Source: Ghiorsea sp.
GTDB taxonomy: Bacteria; Pseudomonadota; Zetaproteobacteria; Mariprofundales; Mariprofundaceae
Assembly (NCBI GenBank): GCA_027019685.1
Contig: JALUWH010000294.1
Location: forward strand, 1-6,210
DNA length: 6,210 nt
Reading direction: 5' to 3'
Position numbers and translations under genes: made by a program. Below, piece by piece: positions 1-6,205 of the stretch. The notes below the pieces were generated by a model. The model saw only the letters and a program-made list of their open reading frames with translations. It was not told the origin of the DNA and ran no database searches. Each line of letters opens with the position of its first letter. The stretch's first letter is position 1.

Positions 1-1097
1 CTGAATTGATGCGTATGAAACAAGGCATTGCTGTGGCAGGTAGCCATGGTAAAACTACGATTACATCCATGATTGCGCATGGTATGGAAAGCGCAGGTTT
101 AGACCCAACTTACGTGATTGGCGGGCGTTTGATGTCCACCAGTCATAATGCACGTTTGGGTGAATCTTCATGGCTGGTGGCTGAAGCTGATGAATCCGAT
201 GGTTCATTCTTACGTTTATCACCAACCATTTCAGTGGTGAGCAATATCGACCCTGAGCATCTCGACCACTATGGTAATTTTGATACTTTGATTGCTGCAT
301 TTAAGCAGTTTGTCAATTTAACACCATTTTATGGGCGTGTTGTATTGCATCATGAACATCCCAATGTGGCATTGTTGCGTGATGCGCTACATCGACCCGT
401 CACCACTTATGGCACCAGCCCACAAGCCGATTTATATTTGAAAGATGTGCGTATTGACGGTTATCAGCAGCATTTAACGATTGGTTTTGCTGATGGTACG
501 ACACAGAACATGATGCTGCCTATGCCAGGTTTACATAATGCAGAAAACGCATTGGCTGCAGTTGCGGTGTTGTTGGATTTGGACATTGGTTTTTCTGAAA
601 TAAAACAGGCATTTTCAACCTTTGAAGGTATTCAACGCAGGTTCCAATGTTGTCCTGTTGGGCAAGGTGTATTGGTGGATGATTATGCGCATCATCCTAA
701 AGAAATATTATCGACCCTCCAAGCTGCACAATCATGTTGGCCAGAGCAAACCATTTCGGCGTTGTTTCAACCACATCGCTATACGCGAACCCAAGACTTA
801 TTTGAAGACTTTTTAGGTTGTTTTGATATGGCGCAAAAGGTACGCTTATTGCCCATTTATGCTGCCAGTGAACAAGCTATTGATGGTGTGAATGCCACAA
901 GTTTGGCTGAAGGTATGATGAAACGCGGGCATAGAGATGTAGCAGCCATAGATGATGAACAAGCTGCCCTTGCTTGGGTGCAAGCAGAGCTTGAAGCAGG
1001 GCATATTGTGCTGCTGATGGGCGCGGGCTCTATTGGTGCTATGGCGCGAGAAATGCGTGAAAACCTAGGATGCAAAACTGTGGGGCAGGCTTCATGA
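1..1097 (+). CDS. murC: UDP-N-acetylmuramate--L-alanine ligase MurC, 5'-truncated by the window edge
   Basis: MurC is the cytoplasmic Mur ligase that uses ATP to join L-alanine to UDP-MurNAc, the first step in building the peptidoglycan stem peptide. The frame is open to the left edge (first full codon at position 3), leaving 364 residues. Against E. coli MurC (491 residues) about 113 N-terminal residues, the UDP-binding Rossmann domain, are missing. Numbering from the first full codon, the ATP-binding P-loop AGSHGKTT is at residues 12-19. It is followed by EADESDGSF, NIDPEHLDHYGNF and HNAENALAAVAV of the central domain. The C-terminal ligase domain shows VDDYAHHPKEI (nt 675-707), FQPHRYTRTQDLFEDF and LLMGAGSIG. 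Ser in place of Thr in the P-loop GTHGKT is a common MurC variant. The ATGs near the left edge should not be taken as the true start. The stop overlaps the murB start by four bases (ATGA). Confidence 0.97.
   Translation, partial: ELMRMKQGIAVAGSHGKTTITSMIAHGMESAGLDPTYVIGGRLMSTSHNARLGESSWLVAEADESDGSFLRLSPTISVVSNIDPEHLDHYGNFDTLIAAFKQFVNLTPFYGRVVLHHEHPNVALLRDALHRPVTTYGTSPQADLYLKDVRIDGYQQHLTIGFADGTTQNMMLPMPGLHNAENALAAVAVLLDLDIGFSEIKQAFSTFEGIQRRFQCCPVGQGVLVDDYAHHPKEILSTLQAAQSCWPEQTISALFQPHRYTRTQDLFEDFLGCFDMAQKVRLLPIYAASEQAIDGVNATSLAEGMMKRGHRDVAAIDDEQAALAWVQAELEAGHIVLLMGAGSIGAMAREMRENLGCKTVGQAS
1082..1089 (+). promoter_or_regulatory. Possible ribosome binding site of murB
   Basis: GGGGCAGG lies in the last codons of murC, four bases before the ATG at 1094. 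It is a poor Shine-Dalgarno match. The start at 1094 is preferred mainly because it makes the same ATGA overlap as the next two junctions and gives a protein beginning MSWQAEL. An in-frame ATG at 1070 would add eight residues (MQNCGAGF) that do not look like MurB. Confidence 0.45.
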
Positions 1098-1984
1098 GTT
1101 GGCAGGCAGAATTGCAAGCCATGGGCAAGATGGCAGCGAATGTGCCGCTTGCACCACGCACCACATTGGGTGTGGGTGGTGAGGCTGCTTGGTTGTTTCG
1201 CCCTAGTGATAAAGCAAACTTGATTGCAGCCATGTCTATGATTCCACAAGATATTTCACTTTTCCCTTTGGGTAGAGGCAGTAATGTCTTGATTGCCGAT
1301 AGTGGCATTGATGGTTTGGTCTTGGATTTGGGTGGTATCAATACATTAATGGTTGAGGGTGAGACCATCAAGGTTGGTGCTGGTGTACGTATGAGCAAAT
1401 TGGCACAAGCAGCCGCTAATCACGGGCTTACTGGATTGGAGTTTATGGCAACTGTACCTGGTGATTTGGGTGGTGGCGTGGCCATGAATGCAGGCGCATT
1501 TAGGCAGCAAGTATCGGATGTACTGTTATCCGTGGATGTGTTGCATAGAGATGGGCGTTTGACGTGTATATCGCGTGATGCTTTGGATATGCGTTATCGT
1601 TATACCAAGCTTCCGCAAGGCGCATTGATTGTGTCGGCAACATTCAAGCTTGAGACATCTGATGCTGAGCAAATCAAAACAACGATGCGTGAGATGCGTA
1701 GCAAACGCAGTGATAGCCAACCTTTGGCTCTACCCAACTGTGGTTCGGTATTCAAAAATCCCGAAGGTGATTTTGCTGCTCGCCTGATTGAAAGCGTGGG
1801 TTTAAAAGGTGAGCAACGAGGTAAGGCTAGAATTTCAGACGTACATGCCAATTTTATTGTCAATGCAGGTGGTGCAAGCAGTGAAGATGTATTGCATTTG
1901 ATTCGTTTGGCAAAAGCAGAGGTGAAAAAACAAACCAATATTGATTTGGAGCCTGAAGTGAAACTGGTGGGGTGCTCGTTATGA
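1094..1984 (+). CDS. murB: UDP-N-acetylenolpyruvoylglucosamine reductase MurB
   Basis: MurB is a cytoplasmic FAD enzyme that reduces UDP-GlcNAc-enolpyruvate with NADPH to UDP-MurNAc, giving the substrate of MurC. From the ATG at 1094 it has 296 residues, the size of the shorter type II MurB proteins (E. coli type I has 342). The FAD-binding part shows RTTLGVGGEAAWLF (22-35), PLGRGSNVLIAD (58-69) and VPGDLGGGVAMNAGA (121-135). YRYT at 168-171 fits the conserved YR-(S/T) segment with a substrate-contacting Arg. PNCGSVFKNP (214-223) carries the catalytic Ser218. LEPEVKLVG (285-293) carries the second conserved acid near the C terminus. The first Gly-rich loop is usually written IPG(T/S)xGG(A/G), so Asp at residue 124 is a mild variation. 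It lies between murC and ddl with ATGA overlaps on both sides, which supports co-translation. Assignment is firm; only the start is slightly uncertain. Confidence 0.96.
   Translation: MSWQAELQAMGKMAANVPLAPRTTLGVGGEAAWLFRPSDKANLIAAMSMIPQDISLFPLGRGSNVLIADSGIDGLVLDLGGINTLMVEGETIKVGAGVRMSKLAQAAANHGLTGLEFMATVPGDLGGGVAMNAGAFRQQVSDVLLSVDVLHRDGRLTCISRDALDMRYRYTKLPQGALIVSATFKLETSDAEQIKTTMREMRSKRSDSQPLALPNCGSVFKNPEGDFAARLIESVGLKGEQRGKARISDVHANFIVNAGGASSEDVLHLIRLAKAEVKKQTNIDLEPEVKLVGCSL
1966..1972 (+). promoter_or_regulatory. Ribosome binding site of ddl, inside the murB 3' end
   Basis: GGTGGGG ends eight bases before the ATG at 1981 and also encodes part of the conserved LVG of MurB. It supports 1981 over an in-frame GTG at 1972, which overlaps this element and would have no spacing to it. 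An in-frame ATG at 1987 is also possible but would lose the ATGA overlap with the murB stop. Confidence 0.5.
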
Positions 1985-2907
1985 ATATGCAAAGCCTTGA
2001 GCATAAACGCATTGTGGTCTTGATGGGTGGGGCTTCTGCAGAGCGGGAGATTTCTTTGCGTTCAGGTGCTGCTGTGACACAAGCATTAAGTAGCCAAGTT
2101 TTGGATGTGGTGGCTTTAGACTTGCCTGAAAATACAAGCAAGTGGTTTGAACTCATCCAGCATAGCCAAGCTGATATAGCTTTTATTACATTACATGGCA
2201 CGTATGGTGAAGATGGTTGTATTCAAGGGTTATTAGAAACCATGCAACTGCCATATACGGGTTCAGATGTGAGTGCGTCAGCACTATGTATGAATAAAAA
2301 ACTCACCAAATGTGTACTGGATGATATAGGTATTCGCACGCCAGAAGATGTGTTAATGCGAGATGGTAAACCGCAACATTATCCTGTGTTTGTGAAACCT
2401 GTGGCAGAAGGTTCTAGCGTTGGTTTACACTATATTGAAGACGAAGCGGCATGGCATGCTTTGGCTTTGAATGAGCCGAAGGACTGGTTGGTTGAGCAAT
2501 GTGTGCGCGGTGTTGAAGTAGCGGTATCTGTGGTGGATGGTAAGGCATTAACGCCAGTAGAAGTTGCACCCAAATCAGGCATGTATGACTTTGCCTCGAA
2601 ATATACAGCGGGCGCAACAGATTATTATTGCCCAGCACGCATTTCAAGCAGCCAGAGTAATAAATGTAAACATATTGCAGAACAAGCGGTGCAAGCAGCA
2701 GGTTGTACGGGTGCACCACGTGTAGATTTGATTGTGCCTGATATTGGTGCACCAGTGGTTTTAGAAATCAATACCATTCCAGGTATGACGGCAACTAGTT
2801 TGCTGCCTAAGGCTGCTGCTGAGCAGGGTGTCTCTTTTGAAGACTTATGTGTACAGATTTTAAAGTCTGCCCATTGCGGAGAAAAAAATGGTGGAGGAGT
2901 ACAATGA
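1981..2907 (+). CDS. ddl: D-alanine--D-alanine ligase
   Basis: Ddl is a cytoplasmic ATP-grasp enzyme that joins two D-alanines through a D-alanyl-phosphate intermediate. The dipeptide is added by MurF to the peptidoglycan precursor. The protein has 308 residues, close to E. coli DdlB (306). The N-terminal domain has VLMGGASAEREISLRSGAAV (13-32) with the substrate-binding Glu21. Lysines at 106-107 (MNKK) and 139 (VFVKP) sit where the ATP-binding lysines are expected. EGSSVG (143-148) is the serine loop, and YDFASKYTAGATDYYCPA (202-219) is the omega loop with Tyr208. The C-terminal block has Arg247 and Asp249 in PRVDL, then LEINTIPGMTATSLLP (261-276) with the metal ligands Glu262 and Asn264. 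The tail GGGVQ is encoded by the ftsQ ribosome binding site and is probably not functional protein. Position in the dcw cluster favours the DdlB orthologue. Confidence 0.97.
   Translation: MNMQSLEHKRIVVLMGGASAEREISLRSGAAVTQALSSQVLDVVALDLPENTSKWFELIQHSQADIAFITLHGTYGEDGCIQGLLETMQLPYTGSDVSASALCMNKKLTKCVLDDIGIRTPEDVLMRDGKPQHYPVFVKPVAEGSSVGLHYIEDEAAWHALALNEPKDWLVEQCVRGVEVAVSVVDGKALTPVEVAPKSGMYDFASKYTAGATDYYCPARISSSQSNKCKHIAEQAVQAAGCTGAPRVDLIVPDIGAPVVLEINTIPGMTATSLLPKAAAEQGVSFEDLCVQILKSAHCGEKNGGGVQ
2893..2899 (+). promoter_or_regulatory. Ribosome binding site of ftsQ, inside the ddl 3' end
   Basis: GGAGGAG is a strong Shine-Dalgarno match; its GGAGG core ends six bases before the ATG at 2904. This decides the ftsQ start. 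An in-frame ATG at 2847 would add 19 residues lying wholly inside ddl and would ignore this site. Confidence 0.85.
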
Positions 2908-3704
2908 AACTATTGTCCAAACTCTTCAATGCAAATAAAAAAGACGTAGGAAATGCGCGTAGAAAGAAAAAAGTTGCTCCTGTAAAACGTCGCATGATTT
3001 GGTTGAAACCGTTACAAATTGCGTTGGTATCTTCTGGGGTAATTGCTGTGCTTGGTTTTTCGGCAGTAAAACTCAATCAAGAAATGACAGTAACGCACTG
3101 GCAAATTGATTCACCTGAACATATTAAAAAGCCAATTGCCTCATATTTTGAGCATAAAGAAAAATTTGATTTTTGGCATACACGTGCAGCGGTGATTCAA
3201 GACGATTTAATAGCTTTGATTCCTGATATTCAACGCATAGAGGTGAGCCGTGTTTTGCCTGATGGCTTATTGATTAAAGCTTCTGCACGTAAGCCCGTTG
3301 CTTTATGGGAAAATGTAAGTGCACAAGCTGATAAGAAAGTGATGTTGGTGGATGAGCAAGGCGTGGCTTATCGCCCGATATTACGTGGGGAAAATTTAGA
3401 TTTGCCATTATTTAGGTTGCAACCAAACCATTTAAAAACGGCTGCAGCTGTTTTGCATCATTTGAGCACAAATATACCTGAACGCGTACAAGCTTTAAGT
3501 GAAGTCATTGTTGAGCAGAACGATTGGCGTTTGAATTTTGCGCATGGCGAACAATGGCTGTTGAATCAAGAAAGTTTGCAGGATGATTTACCTAAAGTGC
3601 TAAATATTTTGAGCCAGCCACGCTGGGCAAGAAGACACTGGCGCATGGATGCGCGCATTCCCGAACGTTGGTTTATTCGACCAGCCAAGCAGGAGGTCAT
3701 ATAA
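2904..3704 (+). CDS. ftsQ: Cell division protein FtsQ
   Basis: FtsQ is a bitopic inner-membrane protein that joins the early cytoplasmic division ring to the later periplasmic proteins (FtsB/FtsL, FtsW/FtsI) in the divisome. The 266 residues show a very basic cytoplasmic tail (1-35, rich in Lys/Arg) and a single membrane segment at about 36-55. The rest is periplasmic, beginning with a POTRA-like domain at roughly 62-133 that contains IPDIQRIEVSRVLPDGLLIKA, the pattern of E. coli FtsQ before its beta domain. KPVALW (130-135) and VDEQGVAY (149-156) match the conserved W and VDxxG landmarks of the beta domain. MDARIPERWFIRP near the end fits the last conserved strand. Identity rests on these landmarks, topology and its place before ftsA, since FtsQ diverges quickly. 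The start overlaps the ddl stop (ATGA) and the stop overlaps ftsA by one base. Confidence 0.93.
   Translation: MKLLSKLFNANKKDVGNARRKKKVAPVKRRMIWLKPLQIALVSSGVIAVLGFSAVKLNQEMTVTHWQIDSPEHIKKPIASYFEHKEKFDFWHTRAAVIQDDLIALIPDIQRIEVSRVLPDGLLIKASARKPVALWENVSAQADKKVMLVDEQGVAYRPILRGENLDLPLFRLQPNHLKTAAAVLHHLSTNIPERVQALSEVIVEQNDWRLNFAHGEQWLLNQESLQDDLPKVLNILSQPRWARRHWRMDARIPERWFIRPAKQEVI
3691..3696 (+). promoter_or_regulatory. Ribosome binding site of ftsA, inside the ftsQ 3' end
   Basis: AGGAGG is a perfect Shine-Dalgarno core, seven bases before the ATG at 3704, and fixes the ftsA start. The upstream in-frame ATG at 3668 would add 12 residues encoded within ftsQ and would bypass this site. Confidence 0.88.
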
Positions 3705-4927
3705 TGGCTAGAGAAAACCAAATTATTGTAGGCTTAGATATTGGTACAAGCAAAATTGCTTGTATCGTAGCAGAGGCGGCACCGGATGGTCGCTTAGATA
3801 TAGTGGGCATAGGAACACACCCATCCAATGGCTTGCGCCGTGGTGTGGTGGTGAATATTGAAAGCACTGTAGAATCGATTCGTTTAGCCGTAGAAGAAGC
3901 CGAATTGATGGCTGATGTGGACATTAAAAAGGTGTATGTGGGTATCGCAGGTTCGCATATTCGTGGGTATAACAGCCATGGTGTGGTGGCGACAAAAAAT
4001 GGAGAAGTCACCGAAGAAGATGTGACACGTGTGGTAGAAGCTGCCAAAGCGATGAATATCCCAGCAGATCAGCAAATTTTACATGTCTTACCCCAAGAAT
4101 ATATCATTGATAGGCAAGATGGTATTCGTGAACCTGTGGGTATGAGTGGTGTACGCCTTGAAACACGGGTGCATGTGATTACGGGCGCATTGTCATCAGC
4201 ACAAAATATTATCAAGTGCTGTAACCGATGTGACTTGGATGTGTCTGCTATTGTGTTGGAGCAGATTGCTTCGAGTGAAGCAGTTTTAAGCCAAGATGAA
4301 AAAGATATTGGTGTATTATTGGTGGATATTGGTGGTGGTACGACTGACCTAGCCGTATTTATTGATGGTGCAATTCGGCATACAGCCGTGATTCCTGTGG
4401 GTGGTGACCATTTAACCAATGATTTGGTTGCAGGTTTACGCACATCAGCCAGAGAAGCCGATATTTTGAAGAAAAGATATGGCTCCTGCATGACATCGTT
4501 AATCGCGGCAGAAGAAACGGTAGAAGTACCACGCGTGGGTGGTCGTCCACCACAATCCATGCCAAGGCAAGTGATGGCACAGTTATTAGAGCCGCGTATG
4601 CAAGAGTTGTTTGAGTTGGTACGCGAAGAATTAGAACGCTCTGGTTATCGTGAATTGGTAGCAGCAGGCGTGGTGTTAACTGGTGGTAGTAGTTTGCTTG
4701 AAGGCACACAAGAGCTTGCTGATGAAATTTTTGAATTGCCTGTACGCATTGGTCGCCCGCAAAATGTGGGTGGATTAACCGATGTGGTGAACAGCCCGAT
4801 TTATGCAACGGGTGTGGGGTTGATTCATTACGGTCAACGTTACCGCGAAGAACAAGGTTTACATTTTGATGATACAAGCTCTGAAAGTTTATGGAGCAGC
4901 GTACGACGATGGTTTGGGGGTAGCTAA
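3704..4927 (+). CDS. ftsA: Cell division protein FtsA, actin-like membrane anchor of the Z ring
   Basis: FtsA is an actin-family ATPase that binds the C-terminal tail of FtsZ and fixes FtsZ filaments to the inner face of the cytoplasmic membrane. It then helps recruit later division proteins. The protein has 407 residues (E. coli 420). VGLDIGTSKIACIVAE (9-24) is the phosphate-1 motif. Residues of about 84-162 form the FtsA-specific 1C subdomain. VDIGGGTTDLAVF (207-219) is the phosphate-2 motif, and AGVVLTGGSSLLEG (321-334) is the adenosine motif. After a short acidic linker the protein ends with an amphipathic stretch, SLWSSVRRWFGGS (395-407), with Trp/Phe and two Arg, which fits the membrane-targeting helix. 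It starts one base inside the ftsQ stop (TAATG) and is followed by the only real spacer in the cluster. Confidence 0.98.
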   Translation: MARENQIIVGLDIGTSKIACIVAEAAPDGRLDIVGIGTHPSNGLRRGVVVNIESTVESIRLAVEEAELMADVDIKKVYVGIAGSHIRGYNSHGVVATKNGEVTEEDVTRVVEAAKAMNIPADQQILHVLPQEYIIDRQDGIREPVGMSGVRLETRVHVITGALSSAQNIIKCCNRCDLDVSAIVLEQIASSEAVLSQDEKDIGVLLVDIGGGTTDLAVFIDGAIRHTAVIPVGGDHLTNDLVAGLRTSAREADILKKRYGSCMTSLIAAEETVEVPRVGGRPPQSMPRQVMAQLLEPRMQELFELVREELERSGYRELVAAGVVLTGGSSLLEGTQELADEIFELPVRIGRPQNVGGLTDVVNSPIYATGVGLIHYGQRYREEQGLHFDDTSSESLWSSVRRWFGGS

Positions 4928-5019
4928 TGGCATGTGATTTGATAGAAGAAAACCCAAAACAAATACATAATTATAAGAAAATAAAAAATAGTAGGAAGGG
5001 AGATAGTCATGGCGCTTAA
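4927..5019 (+). CDS. Doubtful 30-codon ORF linking the ftsA stop to the ftsZ start
   Basis: An ATG at 4927 shares one base with the ftsA stop (TAATG, as at the ftsQ-ftsA junction). It opens a 30-residue frame, MACDLIEENPKQ... through a Lys/Asn-rich middle to ...KGDSHGA, with its stop at 5017-5019, 11 bases into ftsZ. I do not recognise the peptide. It has no Shine-Dalgarno of its own, and its codons simply follow the A-rich spacer. It could be chance, or a short translated leader by which ribosomes leaving ftsA reach the ftsZ start. No membrane segment or known motif is visible. Confidence 0.15.
   Translation: MACDLIEENPKQIHNYKKIKNSRKGDSHGA
4939..4971 (+). promoter_or_regulatory. Weak candidate promoter upstream of ftsZ
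   Basis: TTGATA at 4939-4944 matches the sigma-70 -35 box in five of six bases, and CATAAT at 4966-4971 matches the -10 box in five of six. The gap of 21 bases is too long for a normal promoter. TACATA at 4964-4969 would give 19 bases but matches the -10 box poorly. There is no extended -10 TG. In such AT-rich DNA these matches could be chance. Confidence 0.22.
4993..5002 (+). promoter_or_regulatory. Ribosome binding site of ftsZ
   Basis: AGGAAGGGAG is a purine-rich Shine-Dalgarno region whose GGGAG part ends six bases before the ATG at 5009. It is a strong, well-placed site in unstructured AT-rich surroundings, as would suit the most highly made protein of the cluster. Confidence 0.85.
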
Positions 5020-6163
5020 ATTTACATTGGATGATACACAAAAACAGGTAGCAAGCATTAAGGTGATTGGTGTTGGCGGCGGCGGCGGTAACGCCTTGAA
5101 TAATATGATTGAGCAAGGTTTGTCTGGTGTAAGTTTTGTGGCAGCCAATACCGATGCTCAAGTTTTATCACGCAGCTTGGCGCAAACACGTTTGCAGTTG
5201 GGTTCACATAGCACCAAAGGTTTGGGTGCTGGTGGTAAACCTGAAATTGGACGCGATGCAGCAGACTCAGACCGTGCACACATCAAGGAATTACTTGAAG
5301 ATACTGAAATGGTGTTTGTTACAGCAGGCATGGGTGGCGGTACGGGTACAGGTGCAGCACCAGTGATTGCAGAAGTCGCGCGTGAAATGGGTATTTTAAC
5401 CGTTGGCGTGGTCACTAAACCTTTCACATTTGAAGGTAAACGCCGCATGCGTTTTGCTGAAGAAGGCATTGCTGAGTTAAGTAAAGCTGTGGATACGCTG
5501 ATTACCATCCCGAATCAAAAATTGATTGGCTTGGCTGGAAAGAATACAACCATGAAAGATACTTTCCGCATGGCGGATGATATTTTATTGCAAGCCGTGC
5601 GTGGTATTTCAGATATGATTACCAAGCCTGGTTACATCAATGTGGATTTTGCAGATGTCACAGCAGTGATGCGTGAGAATCAAGGTATGTCCATGATGGG
5701 TATGGGTGTTGCAACGGGTGAATCACGTGCTTGTGAAGCTGCTGAAGCTGCAATCACATCACCATTGTTAGAAGAAGTGGATATTCATGGCGCACAAGGT
5801 TTACTGGTGAATGTAACAGCTTCTGAAGATACATTATCCATGTCTGAATATGATGAAGTGATGAACATTATTTACAATATGGTGGATGAAGAAGCCAATG
5901 TGAACTGTGGTGTGGTCTTTGATGAAGATGCAGGTGAAGAATTGCGTGTTACAGTGGTTGCAACAGGTTTGCAAAAACAAGAAGTAGCCAAGCTTGCCCC
6001 CGTTCGCTCTTTGCATCAGCCTAAAATGCCAATCATGGGTGATGTGCCAGTTCCTGGTTTCACCAGTGGTACAGGGCAAGCACAAGCACAAACAGCAACT
6101 GCTGAGTCACCTTATGATGACTTGTATGATGTGCCAACATGGATTCGTCAGCAAGCAGATTGA
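5009..6163 (+). CDS. ftsZ: Cell division protein FtsZ, tubulin-like GTPase
   Basis: FtsZ polymerises with GTP at mid-cell into the Z ring that organises septal wall synthesis and recruits FtsA and the rest of the divisome. The protein has 384 residues, the same size class as E. coli FtsZ (383). IKVIGVGGGGGNALNNMI (17-34) begins the nucleotide-binding domain, with AANTDAQVL (45-53) next. GGGTGTG at 109-115 (nt 5333-5353) is the tubulin signature loop. NVDFADV (211-217) is the T7 synergy loop with the catalytic acids Asp213 and Asp216. The C-terminal domain runs to about residue 322. A linker of about 45 residues rich in Gln, Ala, Thr and Pro follows. The protein ends with the conserved tail DDLYDVPTWIRQQAD (370-384), the docking peptide for FtsA and other partners; E. 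coli has a comparable tail with IPAFLRKQAD. The start is fixed by the upstream Shine-Dalgarno site. Confidence 0.99.
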   Translation: MALKFTLDDTQKQVASIKVIGVGGGGGNALNNMIEQGLSGVSFVAANTDAQVLSRSLAQTRLQLGSHSTKGLGAGGKPEIGRDAADSDRAHIKELLEDTEMVFVTAGMGGGTGTGAAPVIAEVAREMGILTVGVVTKPFTFEGKRRMRFAEEGIAELSKAVDTLITIPNQKLIGLAGKNTTMKDTFRMADDILLQAVRGISDMITKPGYINVDFADVTAVMRENQGMSMMGMGVATGESRACEAAEAAITSPLLEEVDIHGAQGLLVNVTASEDTLSMSEYDEVMNIIYNMVDEEANVNCGVVFDEDAGEELRVTVVATGLQKQEVAKLAPVRSLHQPKMPIMGDVPVPGFTSGTGQAQAQTATAESPYDDLYDVPTWIRQQAD

Positions 6164-6195
6164 TACTGCTTTAAGCAGTGAAATAAAGGCTTTTT
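6153..6195 (+). terminator. Competing short hairpins after ftsZ, possible weak terminator or attenuator
   Basis: AAGCAG occurs at 6153-6158 and 6173-6178, with its complement CTGCTT between them at 6166-6171. The first copy can form a 6-bp stem with a 7-base loop at the very end of ftsZ. The second can form a 5-bp stem, ACTGC/GCAGT (6165-6169 with 6175-6179), around loop TTTAA. The two stems exclude each other. A run of five T lies at 6191-6195, 11 bases after the second stem, too far for a classical intrinsic terminator. Both stems are short, so the function is uncertain. Confidence 0.3.
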
Positions 6196-6205
6196 AGGTG
6201 GTTGT

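Larger units (their letters stand above)
4928..5008 (+). other. AT-rich ftsA-ftsZ spacer
   Basis: These 81 bases are the only true intergenic gap among the six main genes. The spacer is about 28% GC (23 of 81) and purine-rich on the + strand, while sampled coding lines are about 42-45%. It holds a strong ftsZ ribosome binding site at its right end, a weak promoter-like pair, and a short frame reading right through it. No stable hairpin was evident by eye, so it is more likely an unstructured leader than a terminator. Confidence 0.8.

Noticed and set aside
1070..1093. Longer murB start at ATG 1070
   Set aside because: The eight added residues do not resemble MurB, and the ATG at 1094 repeats the ATGA overlap seen at the next two junctions.
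857..1249. Antisense open frame of 130 codons across the murC-murB junction
   Set aside because: It is Cys/His-rich and low in motif content, opposite two well-supported genes, with no sign of selection for its own product.
1600..2004. Antisense open frame of 134 codons across the murB-ddl junction
   Set aside because: It is opposite conserved MurB motifs and the ddl start, with no plausible start context or recognisable domain.
2847..2903. Longer ftsQ start at ATG 2847
   Set aside because: The strong GGAGGAG site is correctly placed for ATG 2904, and the extra 19 residues are encoded by conserved ddl sequence in another frame.
4208..4234. Cys-rich segment KCCNRC in FtsA (residues 171-176), considered as a metal site
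   Set aside because: It sits where FtsA proteins have a helix that often carries one or two cysteines. There is no second ligand pair nearby, so metal binding is not supported.
4069..4560. Antisense open frame of 163 codons within ftsA
   Set aside because: It lies wholly opposite a strongly conserved gene, has no recognisable motif or ribosome binding site, and its composition follows from ftsA codons read backwards.
4359..4877. Antisense open frame of 172 codons within ftsA
   Set aside because: Same reason; it also overlaps the other antisense frame in ftsA, as expected of shadows produced by codon bias.
5994..6197. Plus-strand 67-codon frame overlapping the ftsZ end
   Set aside because: It is in another frame of the ftsZ linker and tail, with no ribosome binding site or recognisable product; the ftsZ reading is unambiguous.
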